Positions 16,619 to 25,090 of a stretch of DNA of 45,435 nucleotides are shown one piece after another. The notes beneath the pieces were generated by a model that saw only the letters and a program-made list of their open reading frames with translations, did no database searches and was not told where the DNA came from. Source of the stretch: Leptospira ellinghausenii (GTDB taxonomy: Bacteria > Spirochaetota > Leptospiria > Leptospirales > Leptospiraceae); assembly GCF_003114815.1 (NCBI RefSeq), contig NZ_BFAZ01000014.1, positions 1 to 45,435 on the forward strand. The letters run 5' to 3'. Positions within the stretch are counted from its first letter, which is position 1, and the number at the start of each line of letters is the position of its first letter. Both the position numbers and the translations under genes were made by a program.

Positions 16619-17189
16619 AATTCTCCAGAAGACTATCTATCATTTTCCTAACAGCTACTTTACCGAAATCTTTTGCATACCTTTTGAGCTTTGCAATGTT
16701 CAAGTTATCAATTAGGTTCTTGATTTTATTTTCTAAATCCAAGGCTTCTTCCGCTAATTTTTTCCTTTCGTTTAGATACTCTATTAATAAGAATTCTCGG
16801 TTCACTTCTAGTGGATAACCGTTTCTTCTTTTGAAATATAGTTTATCGGAACCTAACTTGAAGCGTCCATGTCGTTTATGATTGTAGACGACCATTTCTT
16901 TGTACAACTGCGTCAAGCCTAAACCAAGACTGTTAAATTTATTATATTCAACGATCAAGAAGTCGTTTGTATTTAAGAACTTTTTTACAAGCTCTTTAGT
17001 GGCAACTGGTACTTCTCCAAATTTACTCGTTCCGAGACGAGAATAGAGACCGTTTCGCTCTTTCTTTACATAACCTATTTTGACGAGCTTCTTCAACTCC
17101 CGATCCACACTCGGAGAGTACGTAATAAGTTCACCTCTCCTGTAAGAGTGCCCTGGCTTGAGGTGTCGTTTTAGCTCTGCGATAGACAT
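16611..17189 (-). CDS. abiEi: AbiEi antitoxin and autorepressor
   Basis: 192 residues from the ATG at 17189 (MSIAELKRHL). An in-frame ATG at 17324 would push 45 extra codons through the operator inverted repeat and is less likely. The first 50 residues are a winged-helix domain with a basic recognition segment (ELKKLVKIGYVKKERNGLYSR). The rest matches the layout of AbiEi/DUF6088 antitoxins and ends in a helical tail. In the family the antitoxin blocks toxin activity and represses its own promoter through inverted repeats; one such repeat lies 30 bases upstream of this start. Confidence 0.85.
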   Translation of the reverse strand: MSIAELKRHLKPGHSYRRGELITYSPSVDRELKKLVKIGYVKKERNGLYSRLGTSKFGEVPVATKELVKKFLNTNDFLIVEYNKFNSLGLGLTQLYKEMVVYNHKRHGRFKLGSDKLYFKRRNGYPLEVNREFLLIEYLNERKKLAEEALDLENKIKNLIDNLNIAKLKRYAKDFGKVAVRKMIDSLLENYE

Positions 17190-17218
17190 ATCTTGATTTT
17201 CGGAAATTTCGAGTCGGT

Positions 17219-17247
17219 TGTCAAATATTTTACAAAATATTTTGACA
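17219..17247. promoter_or_regulatory. Inverted-repeat operator of the abiE operon
   Basis: The + strand reads TGTCAAATATTTTA followed by CAAAATATTTTGACA. The arms are complementary apart from one extra A/T pair (TGTCAAA-TATTTT against TGTCAAAATATTTT). It lies just upstream of the abiEi start on the minus strand, where AbiEi autorepressors are known to bind paired repeats. Confidence 0.6.
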
Positions 17248-17570
17248 CTATCCGAGCTGGAGGCTATGCTAACTAGCCTAAATTCAATAGAATTTGCCTT
17301 AATTCTATTGAATTTTTGTCCCAAATGAAGGATTTAGGGGCTTTCACTGGGATAGGAATGGAAACTTTCCTAGATTCTTTATTTGAAGCTGGAAATATCG
17401 AAAGAATGTAAAGGTGACACCTAGGAGACAACGGAATAGTCAAAAAGCTCCGCAATGCCCCCTCCTCCACTCGGGTAGAATAGTAACAATTGAAGGATTA
17501 TGTTATTTTTTTATTATAGTGCTAAATTATTTAGAGACAATGGGAAAGGTCCACTTTGATTTGATCCAAA

Positions 17571-18443
17571 ATGGTCCGCAAAACAAACGCTACATTCCAA
17601 TTTTTAAATAACTATAAACGGAACCTACCTCAAGCTTATCACGGAGTTCTCGAACAGTTTCTTCGTTTTCAGAAAGCAAAAGGTCTTCCGCTCAATACGG
17701 AAACGATAAGGCAGTTTTTGAATCTGCCTAAAATAAAAGGCTCTGGGGAGTATTCGCAGGCTTCGAAAGCATTCCGCAAATGTGCAATTTTCGTAGCTCT
17801 AAAAAACATAACTCCTGATACGAGAATTAAGTCCTATCTCACCGAAGAATCCAAACTAATAAAAGTTCCTAAAATAAATAGGACGGTATATAAAGAGAAA
17901 ATTCTAACTTGGGATGAAATACAAAGACTAATTTCAGAATCAAAAAAATTAGATAACGAGAGAGGCAATAAATATCATAGACTTTCGCTAATTATTGAAA
18001 CTCTTGCAGTTACAGGAATGAGAATTTCTGAACTCATAAATATAAAAATGAAAGATTGCAGTATTGAGGATGATCGAGTCTATGTTGAAATAATTGGGAA
18101 AGGAAATAAACCAAGAAGAATATTTCTGAGCCAAGAGCTACTAACTCGAATTAAGAAAGTATTCCAGTCTGATGAGCTATTATTTTTATCCAAACAAAAG
18201 AAGAAATTGAACAGATCATTCATACAAAAAGAAATTAATTTGCTCGGAAAATTAATTTTGTCAAAAGATTTTGTGACATGTCATACTTTTCGACATAGCT
18301 TTGCTACTCGAGAGATAAGCAGACTTGGTTGTGTCCGCCCAGTTCAAATATACTTAGGGCACTCAAGTTCTATTATCACAGAGATGTATAACCACATAAC
18401 GATAAATTATGAGGATTTATTCCAAAGTAGAAAGCAGACTTAA
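17571..18443 (+). CDS. Tyrosine recombinase/integrase (XerC/D-like)
   Basis: 290 residues. A SAM-like N-terminal DNA-binding domain (1-105) precedes the catalytic domain with all the expected residues: Arg151 (TGMRISEL), Lys177 (IGKGNK), His238-Thr-Phe-Arg241, His264 (LGHSS) and Tyr273 (MYNH). The length is that of the small Xer/integron-like integrases. The gene marks the start of a block of mobile-element genes (helicase, reverse transcriptase) on the same strand. It probably drives integration or dimer resolution of the element. I could not identify matching attachment-site repeats by eye. Confidence 0.9.
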   Translation: MVRKTNATFQFLNNYKRNLPQAYHGVLEQFLRFQKAKGLPLNTETIRQFLNLPKIKGSGEYSQASKAFRKCAIFVALKNITPDTRIKSYLTEESKLIKVPKINRTVYKEKILTWDEIQRLISESKKLDNERGNKYHRLSLIIETLAVTGMRISELINIKMKDCSIEDDRVYVEIIGKGNKPRRIFLSQELLTRIKKVFQSDELLFLSKQKKKLNRSFIQKEINLLGKLILSKDFVTCHTFRHSFATREISRLGCVRPVQIYLGHSSSIITEMYNHITINYEDLFQSRKQT

Positions 18444-18638
18444 TTTTTTTAAAAAAAGCTAATTTTAAATTCATTATGTCCGTTATACTTGCAATTCATA
18501 AGTATAATTAAGATTTAAAGTATATTTATTGATCGTAACATTATCTCTAATTTTAAATTTTTTATTAAATCTTGAAAAAAATCCTCGAAAAATCATCTAC
18601 TCTTTCCATACAGGTTTTAATGGCACCAGAGCCATTGG

Positions 18639-19283
18639 ATGAAAATAAACATCCCGATTCAACTTGGAGCACTAGAATCCTCGAATTCACCTCAGCTCCC
18701 TCCGAATGAAAAAAATCAAATTAAAACTCGGGGCGAAGCTATGCAAAAAAGCATTGATCATCAAAATTTCAGAATTATGGATATCGATAAGGCAAGAAAA
18801 GATTTCTGTTCAATAGGCACAAGGAAAACGAAAGTTCGATTGAAATCATATTCGAGGTCTGATTTGTATGCCACCTTTCTGAAACTATTACTTGAGATAG
18901 AAGACTCAAATTTAAATGCTCAAAAATATCCTGGCTATACTAAATTAGCTTATTACCAGGAGAAGACAGAGCTACTACAAAGCATAATACCACTTTGCCA
19001 TAGACTTAAACTTAGATTTGGTATACGCTCGAATTCAAATCATAAAAGTGTTAAAAAAGTTTTCTTTGTAGAAGTTGAAAATATCCAAATATGTTGGCAC
19101 TATATAGATGAACTATATAATGTTCCTTTGTATGAAGGTGAATGGGATGGTCTCCAAAACTCTACGCTAGGTAAGATCGAATACCTAATACTTCAATCCT
19201 ACCCATTCATCAACCTCAAAAAATGGCAGCTAACAAAGAATTTACTACCACCTAGCTCAAAACCTATCCCCAAACCCAAATAG
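18639..19283 (+). CDS. Hypothetical protein upstream of the Rep/helicase gene
   Basis: 214 residues if the ATG at 18639 is used; an internal ATG at 18741 is an alternative, and neither has a strong ribosome-binding site. The protein is basic (RKTKVRLKSYSRSDLYATFLKLL...) with no membrane segment or recognised motif. It lies between the tyrosine recombinase and the helicase on the same strand. A role in element maintenance is plausible by position only. Confidence 0.5.
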   Translation: MKINIPIQLGALESSNSPQLPPNEKNQIKTRGEAMQKSIDHQNFRIMDIDKARKDFCSIGTRKTKVRLKSYSRSDLYATFLKLLLEIEDSNLNAQKYPGYTKLAYYQEKTELLQSIIPLCHRLKLRFGIRSNSNHKSVKKVFFVEVENIQICWHYIDELYNVPLYEGEWDGLQNSTLGKIEYLILQSYPFINLKKWQLTKNLLPPSSKPIPKPK

Positions 19284-19426
19284 TACAAAGTAGTTCTACT
19301 AATTTAGTAAAAGCCAAAGCTTCTTAAAATAATTTAAGAATTTCTAACTTTTTTCCAAACTGCCCCGTATTTGGGAATGATAGGAGTATATTTCAGATTA
19401 GAAATCAACCCTGGTAGGATGTCGCC

Positions 19427-21982
19427 GTGGGAAGCAGATTCTTAGGAATCTCTGGTTTCTATATTAAATTGATCAAGGAGTTTAATAGTCCCCCTATGCC
19501 TACACAGTTTTCCACACCAACCTTTATAACTAACCATAAGGTCTCCAAAGCCTTCCCTACCAACATTCCTAACCAACCAATAGTATTTCCACAAAATTCC
19601 TCTAGAATAAGCGTAAATGCTCTTATTCATGAGTTTGATAAGGTTAGAATACAATATCGGGACTTATATTTTCCCCTACAACTGACTATATCCTCCAAGA
19701 GAATTTCAGCAAAGTATCCTCTAAAATTCACAGAACTTTTACCAATAGTAGATAAAGCCATTAAACAATTTGAGAAATATCTATTTAAGAAACATTACAG
19801 GCGTGGTTTATCTATACCAAAACTTGTGTGGAGAGGAACAGGTTCTGAGGATCAAAGACGAGATCACTACCATATATTGATTTTGCTTCCACTTCAGTAT
19901 GACCTCAAAGCTTTGCTTCTTTCCTTTATATCTGAAAACTATGATAGTTACGCCAAATTGATTGATCATGATTCCAGGGCAGATTTATTCATTAAAGAAT
20001 ACACGGGATCATCTCGGGAATTCTTGTATTATTTAGCCAGATTGGAAAAAGAGGAAGCGGGAATAGATAAATTAGAATTAGAACTAAGTAACATCTATGG
20101 ACAGTTCTCACAAAATATCATAATCAATCATTGTGGATTTATCCATAATACAATATCAAGATGTCAATTGGCACAGCAAGTAACTTTGCATAGGGAGGCA
20201 TTGAGTGAATTTGGGAATTTTGTGAATGCCTCAAGTAATGAAAGAATTGGTTCAAACAAACAGGATATTCACCTGCCTTCAGCCTACGATCATCCAATAA
20301 GAAAACTCTATAATGAACGATACAATTATGTAACTTTAGATGAAGCTAGGGAAGAGTTTGTTAAGACTTTTACTCATACCTTAAACTCGAATGATAACAA
20401 TATTCATCTTATTATTGCAGTAACTGGCATTGGCAAAAGTTATCAAATCAATAGATTAAACGAATTACTAAAAAATGAATGTCGAGTTCTAATCGTATCT
20501 CCTCGGCACGATACAATCAACGAATATTCAATTGGATATAAGCTCCCCGAAGTCCCGAACAGCCTAAAGGATATATTTGATATTTCATATCGATTAGGAA
20601 TCTCACCCAAGAAAGCCCTCAAACAATCCAATTGTAGTAACGAACAACGCTTATTCCTGAAGATAGAACTAGAAGATTTCGAAAAAAGAACCAACTCGAT
20701 TTTAAATGATTCTCCAATAGTACATATTACGCATGCACGATATTTACTAATGAGTCAACGCCAGCTTTCGAAATGGGATATCATCGTAATCGATGAAGAT
20801 ATCATGAGCACCCTGCTATCACCAAGGAAAATACCAATCGGAAATATACAATTGGTCATGGATAAGTTGAATTCTAATATATTGGAGGAAGAAGAGGACA
20901 TAAATAGAGAAAGAAAGAAATTGAGCGATTTTAAGTCTTTTATCTTTAGAAGCTCCGATCAATTCCTATCATCACCAACCGATAGAGAAGAGTTAATAGA
21001 AAAACTAGCTCCTATAATCCCAAACATTCCTAACCTTGACGCATACATAAGGATTAACGAACCTAAGTTACGGGAATTGGAATTAGAATTAAAGAGGAAA
21101 AAGAATCTCATAGCAAAACTCAACAGGATACTTTCTTCACCCGAAAATGAGCCTCTAAAAACTCCCAACTTTTCGAATGAAATGATCAAAGATATTGGAG
21201 CGGAAATTGATGAGTCAGTAAAGAAGGCTTTCGAAGAGATTCTAAATGAAGAAGAAATTACTGAAGATTACCTCCACTCTACTCTAAGTTTATTCTTAAA
21301 ATCCAAAAATTACCAGAAGTTTGAAGGCTTTATTGAGTTTATTCCGAAGTTTAAATTCTCCAGCCAAAAGACAATTGTCCTAACCGCTACTCCATTAATG
21401 ACTGCATATGAACTTTTAGCTGGTGATAGACTTGTGACCCACCGTATTAGTATACCTGAATTAATGGCGACTATAATTCAAGATGGAAGCAGAAGCCTTT
21501 CAAGGAACTCACTTAAAAATAAATATGGCGAATCTTTTTTCAACGATTTAATCGATGCATACATTGAACTCGGATATTCAGCAATATCATACAAAGATTC
21601 TCATCCTCTTCTATCTGCTCACTTCGGAGCTACAACTAGCCTGAGAAGTCTAGCAGGTCAAAATCTAATTATTGCAGGTACTCCTAATGTTAGACCCGAG
21701 ACATTCAGAGTTCAGTGCGCTTATCTAGGTTTGAATTATACTTCTGTTATAAGTTATACCGAAGCCATAGAGCAAAGACCGAAGGAAGGTAACAATGTCA
21801 CCTTTAATGGATATTCTTTCCCATTCATAACATTGAGCGAAGATGAAGATATAACAAGATTCCAACTCACAATTATTGAAGCCGAGCTTATTCAGGCTAC
21901 AGGGAGGACGAGACCACATGAGCATTCGAGCACCATCTTTCTGTTTTCGAATTTTCCCATTTTAGGAGCAAAATTCCTATAA
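19427..21982 (+). CDS. HUH-like endonuclease fused to an SF2-type helicase, putative Rep of a mobile element
   Basis: 851 residues from a GTG start with GGTAGGAT upstream. N-terminal region (about 75-215): a strand FPLQLTI, then DHYHILILLP with His147-Tyr-His149, like the HUH motif of rolling-circle Rep proteins, and YYLARLEKEE (201-210), which could carry the nicking Tyr. The HUH assignment is a pattern match. Residues 325-851 are a clear helicase: Walker A VTGIGKS (333-339), motif Ia LIVSPRHD, Walker B VIDEDI (455-460), motif III LTATP (653-657) and motif VI QATGRTRP (824-831). The central part has a coiled coil (485-570). Nickase plus helicase in one chain suggests replication or transfer of the element. 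A terminator follows the gene. Confidence 0.7.
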   Translation: MGSRFLGISGFYIKLIKEFNSPPMPTQFSTPTFITNHKVSKAFPTNIPNQPIVFPQNSSRISVNALIHEFDKVRIQYRDLYFPLQLTISSKRISAKYPLKFTELLPIVDKAIKQFEKYLFKKHYRRGLSIPKLVWRGTGSEDQRRDHYHILILLPLQYDLKALLLSFISENYDSYAKLIDHDSRADLFIKEYTGSSREFLYYLARLEKEEAGIDKLELELSNIYGQFSQNIIINHCGFIHNTISRCQLAQQVTLHREALSEFGNFVNASSNERIGSNKQDIHLPSAYDHPIRKLYNERYNYVTLDEAREEFVKTFTHTLNSNDNNIHLIIAVTGIGKSYQINRLNELLKNECRVLIVSPRHDTINEYSIGYKLPEVPNSLKDIFDISYRLGISPKKALKQSNCSNEQRLFLKIELEDFEKRTNSILNDSPIVHITHARYLLMSQRQLSKWDIIVIDEDIMSTLLSPRKIPIGNIQLVMDKLNSNILEEEEDINRERKKLSDFKSFIFRSSDQFLSSPTDREELIEKLAPIIPNIPNLDAYIRINEPKLRELELELKRKKNLIAKLNRILSSPENEPLKTPNFSNEMIKDIGAEIDESVKKAFEEILNEEEITEDYLHSTLSLFLKSKNYQKFEGFIEFIPKFKFSSQKTIVLTATPLMTAYELLAGDRLVTHRISIPELMATIIQDGSRSLSRNSLKNKYGESFFNDLIDAYIELGYSAISYKDSHPLLSAHFGATTSLRSLAGQNLIIAGTPNVRPETFRVQCAYLGLNYTSVISYTEAIEQRPKEGNNVTFNGYSFPFITLSEDEDITRFQLTIIEAELIQATGRTRPHEHSSTIFLFSNFPILGAKFL

Positions 21983-22022
21983 AGGACATAACATGAACTT
22001 ATTTAAAAATTTCGAAATTAAT

Positions 22023-22060
22023 GGCAGGATAACACTGTTTAGCTGCCTTTTTGGTTTTTT
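22023..22060 (+). terminator. Intrinsic terminator after the helicase gene
   Basis: A GGCAG...CTGCC stem with a 15-base loop is followed directly by TTTTTGGTTTTTT. It lies 40 bases downstream of the helicase stop and about 150 bases before the reverse transcriptase, so the latter probably has its own promoter. Confidence 0.6.
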
Positions 22061-22212
22061 GAATTTTTTACTTCAAGTTCAATATTTTTCTCGAACATTT
22101 CGGGTATAAGATTATTGTGCCAATTGCCAGTATAAGGATTTTGAATATTTTTTTGCATTTTCAGGGATTTACAAACTCAAAGAAGAGTATAATTTAGAAT
22201 GAGGAGGAAAGA

Positions 22213-23478
22213 ATGGAACAAAATCAAAGTATAAAAACAAAAGAACCATTCGAGCCTTCCCTCAGTGAACTATTAAATAATATATGGGAAGAAGTGAATG
22301 CGATTGGATTTCTCAAATCAAATCCAATGGAACAAATTAACTTAGGCATAATATTCAAGCTCCTAAGTATGCTTAAAAGAAAATCAAAGCATCAGAAAAG
22401 TGAAATTTCAGAATGGTATTCTAATTCTAATCTTGCCACGGAGCTTTTAATCAAATGCAAAGGAAATAGATATGAATTTGGAACAGCGAAGCAGACAACA
22501 ATAAAAACGAATGGGAAGAACCGAGTAATCTACTCCTATAGAATATCGGACAAGATAGTTCAAAAATTCATCTCTATAATTTTAAATGAAATCTGGAATC
22601 CAGAATTTTATCCTACATCATTTGCATACCGCAGTAACATGAGTATTAAGAATGGGATGAAGCTAATTGAAAAACAATCTAAAGAAGACAATTATAGCAC
22701 CAAATTAGATATCCATAAGTGCTTCAATAACATTGATACCGTGAAATTGATTGAAATTATAGAAGTTAAAATTAAGCATCCTCAATTTTTAAAAATTATA
22801 AATAAATCACTAATTACCTATACGAAGTTTAACGGGAAAAAGGTGAAACATTTTGGGATACCTGCTGGTAGCGTTCATGCTCCCATCATGGCAAATCTAT
22901 ATCTGCACAACTTACTCGATAAACCTTCACAGGAGAAATTCCCCGATATTTCTAATATCTTTAGATATGCTGACGATATCCTGATTGTTACAAAGGAGGA
23001 AAGTACAAACAACCAAATCAACCAGTGGGTCGAAGACACCCTTAAAAACAGCAACTTGACCATCTCAGAAAAGACCCCTAACGTCACTTCGGAGCTTAAG
23101 AATGGTCAGCACTTTCTTGGATATAGGATAACAAAGGAGCAAGATCAGTTAGTTATAGACATAGATCAGGAAAGAATTAATCGAAAGATTCTTGAACTAT
23201 GCTTAACCAAACCTGAATACCTCCCTAATTATCTTAGAAGCCAAATCAAATCCACACATATATCCAGCAGGACTTTAAGTTCTTGGCACAGCATTTTGGT
23301 CAGTCTCCCCTACGTCATTAGAAAGGAATTGAGAACCAAGCTAAACCCAGGCACCATAGAGACCATCCTCGCCAAGATAGAGCCTGTGAGCAAACTTTTG
23401 CTTAGAGAGTTGGAATCAGCTACTCGAACAAAAACCCCAAATCAATGCATAACTAATCAATCGGGAAAAGGAGGATAA
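22213..23478 (+). CDS. Reverse transcriptase of unclear group
   Basis: 421 residues with a perfect ribosome-binding site (GAGGAGGAAAG before the ATG). RT blocks in order: RVIYSYRISDKIVQKFI (104-120), FYPTSFAYR (132-140), KLDIHKCFNNID with Asp166, GIPAGSVHAPIMANLYL (215-231), RYADDILIV with the catalytic Tyr-Ala-Asp-Asp (252-255), and FLGYRI (301-306). The first blocks resemble group II intron-type RTs, but the PAGSVHAP block departs from the group II (PQGG) and diversity-generating (SQ) forms. No maturase or HNH domain follows; the C-terminal about 115 residues are helical and unrecognised. Retron VTG and NAxxH signatures are absent. It may belong to one of the unassigned defence-linked RT groups. 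Confidence 0.85.
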   Translation: MEQNQSIKTKEPFEPSLSELLNNIWEEVNAIGFLKSNPMEQINLGIIFKLLSMLKRKSKHQKSEISEWYSNSNLATELLIKCKGNRYEFGTAKQTTIKTNGKNRVIYSYRISDKIVQKFISIILNEIWNPEFYPTSFAYRSNMSIKNGMKLIEKQSKEDNYSTKLDIHKCFNNIDTVKLIEIIEVKIKHPQFLKIINKSLITYTKFNGKKVKHFGIPAGSVHAPIMANLYLHNLLDKPSQEKFPDISNIFRYADDILIVTKEESTNNQINQWVEDTLKNSNLTISEKTPNVTSELKNGQHFLGYRITKEQDQLVIDIDQERINRKILELCLTKPEYLPNYLRSQIKSTHISSRTLSSWHSILVSLPYVIRKELRTKLNPGTIETILAKIEPVSKLLLRELESATRTKTPNQCITNQSGKGG

Positions 23479-23525
23479 AAGTAAGAAATCCCCGCATATT
23501 AGAAGGTTATGAACACCACAAGAAA

Positions 23526-23580
23526 GCTCCTAAAATTGAAAGGTTATTCTCTCTTATAGGAGCCATTGATTTCAAGAGAA
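23526..23580 (+). ncRNA. Possible structured RNA (pseudoknot) downstream of the RT
   Basis: GCTCCTA (23526-23532) can pair with TAGGAGC (23557-23563). TCTCTT inside that loop (23550-23555) can pair with AAGAGA (23574-23579), which would form an H-type pseudoknot. There is no T tract, so it is not a standard terminator. RNAs flanking reverse transcriptases are often template or regulatory RNAs, but nothing here proves expression. Confidence 0.3.
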
Positions 23581-23633
23581 TTTAAGTAACGAATCATACT
23601 AATTTGAAGATGGCAAACAAGGAGAGAATTGAA

Positions 23634-24020
23634 ATGGAATATATTGTAGAAAAAAAGGAAGCATCGGATGAAATTAAATTTTTAGTGGGGAGTATTGATC
23701 GCATCCATGTTTCAGAATTGATTAATGAACTGACACACTTCTATTTACTTGATACGTTTATGAAGGCAATTAATACGCTAAATAATGATAACTTGTTCGA
23801 TTTTACCAATCAAATTGAAGTTAAAAGTTTGGAGCAGTTGATAATTAAATTTAATAGTGATCTGAATGGAATCAAGATAAATCCAAAAATAACCTTTGAG
23901 CATTTAATATTACAATTTCCTCAAAGGAAGAAGGAATTTGTCGACAAATATTCAGATTTAGAACGAGTAAATTTGTCTAAGATTTTCGATTCAATTATCA
24001 ACGCTTTAGTAGCTTCCTGA
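23634..24020 (+). CDS. Small helical protein downstream of the RT
   Basis: 128 residues from the ATG at 23634, chosen because AAGGAGAG lies 8 bases upstream; an ATG at 23604 has no such site. The protein is acidic and helical (ELINELTHFYLLDTFMKAINTL...) without membrane segments or known motifs. It follows the RT and the folded segment on the same strand and converges with the next gene. It could be an RT partner by position, with no direct evidence. Confidence 0.55.
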   Translation: MEYIVEKKEASDEIKFLVGSIDRIHVSELINELTHFYLLDTFMKAINTLNNDNLFDFTNQIEVKSLEQLIIKFNSDLNGIKINPKITFEHLILQFPQRKKEFVDKYSDLERVNLSKIFDSIINALVAS

Positions 24021-24028
24021 AATTGTAA

Positions 24029-24313
24029 CTAATACCTTGTTCGTTGCTTATCCAGTTTTGATTGGATTTTGACAGATACATTTCGATCTCGCTGCCTATC
24101 ATCATCATTATATAGATCATGTAAGTTAGATTTAAAGCATACTTCTTGACACTTCATTTTTATTTGTTTTAGTCTTAAACTTGGATTACGGTGAATTAAT
24201 AATCGTAACAATCGATCAAGATAATTCGTAATAGGCTCAAAATTGGATTCAATTCCACCAAAGCCTTGCTCAATGATTTTTGAATGCTTGTTGTTCAGTT
24301 CTCTGACGTTCAT
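24029..24313 (-). CDS. Hypothetical protein downstream of the SprT-like gene
   Basis: 94 residues from the ATG at 24313 (MNVRELNNKH), with GGGGAG some 12 bases upstream; a TTG-led extension to 24355 would overlap the SprT gene. The C-terminal half is strongly basic (RLKQIKMKCQEV, DRQRDRNVSVKIQSKLDKQRTRY). No family recognised. It is 19 bases after the SprT-like gene and likely in the same transcript. Confidence 0.45.
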   Translation of the reverse strand: MNVRELNNKHSKIIEQGFGGIESNFEPITNYLDRLLRLLIHRNPSLRLKQIKMKCQEVCFKSNLHDLYNDDDRQRDRNVSVKIQSKLDKQRTRY

Positions 24314-24332
24314 GAATATAATAAACTCCCCA

Positions 24333-24974
24333 TCACAACATTGCTTGGAATTCAACTATACAATCCAGACAGGCAAATCGCAAGCCTGGTTTACCCCAAA
24401 GATTTACTAAGCACAGTGGGCAATAATATTTGACCTTCTTACCAGATAGACCATTTGGATTTGGATTAGTATCTACTATTTCACCCCACGGTAGCGTAAA
24501 ACCGTTCTTTAATAGTATCTCAGTCTTCTGTTGAAACAATCCATTTTCAATTACGTAGTCTCCCATTTTTTGACCCGTTCTCTTTCCACCAGGCTTTCCT
24601 GTGTCAGAAGGCATTAGACCGATTGTCTCCATCTTTGTCCCCCACTCTCCGTTATGGTATGAGCGTCTAGAAGTCTGCTTTCCGAAATGTTCTTGCCAGA
24701 GATGAGTCATCTCATGAACCAATGTTGATAGCACATCTTCGATATTCTCTTTATTTATATGTGCAGGATTAATGGCGATTTCATCTGTCGTTATATTCCC
24801 TGTCGTTTTTTTGAACCTTTTTGGAGAATAATAGCCAGCAGTGTTCACATTTTTCCTCTGTAAAGTAATCAAGCATTTAGGAAGCTTACTTTCAAATAAA
24901 TTCTCGTTATAAAAATCATATGCCGTGGTCAAGGCAGTATACGTAGAACGAGTTGGATCATTTTCTTCTTTCAT
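24333..24974 (-). CDS. SprT-like zinc metalloprotease
   Basis: 213 residues with AAAGGAG before the ATG. The SprT-type core carries His87-Glu-Met-Thr-His91 (LVHEMTHLWQEHFG) and ends in a C-terminal zinc ribbon (CPLC ... CLDC). Homologues encoded on plasmids, phages and conjugative elements resemble the Spartan protease of DNA-protein crosslink repair; removal of a covalently bound relaxase or Rep protein is an attractive role given the HUH-like protein upstream, but that is speculation. It is part of the minus-strand block with the DUF5131 gene. Confidence 0.85.
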   Translation of the reverse strand: MKEENDPTRSTYTALTTAYDFYNENLFESKLPKCLITLQRKNVNTAGYYSPKRFKKTTGNITTDEIAINPAHINKENIEDVLSTLVHEMTHLWQEHFGKQTSRRSYHNGEWGTKMETIGLMPSDTGKPGGKRTGQKMGDYVIENGLFQQKTEILLKNGFTLPWGEIVDTNPNPNGLSGKKVKYYCPLCLVNLWGKPGLRFACLDCIVEFQAML

Positions 24975-25090
24975 TAATTTCTCCTTTGTTTGTAATGTTC
25001 ATTACCAAATTTTCAAAAATCTGAACTCCACAAGCGAAAGAAATAAACATGTCTTTTTCGTTTACTCGTGAAGTTTTCACTATTTATCGA

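Noticed and set aside
17190..17324. Longer start for AbiEi
   Set aside because: Translation would run through the inverted-repeat operator; the family usually begins at the winged-helix domain.
17300..17570. Attachment site beside the tyrosine recombinase
   Set aside because: No tRNA end or direct repeat pair with another part of the window could be identified by eye.
22213..23478. Retron, diversity-generating retroelement or group II intron
   Set aside because: No retron VTG/NAxxH motifs, no SQ block or variable/template repeat pair noticed, and no maturase or HNH domain or intron RNA domain V recognised.
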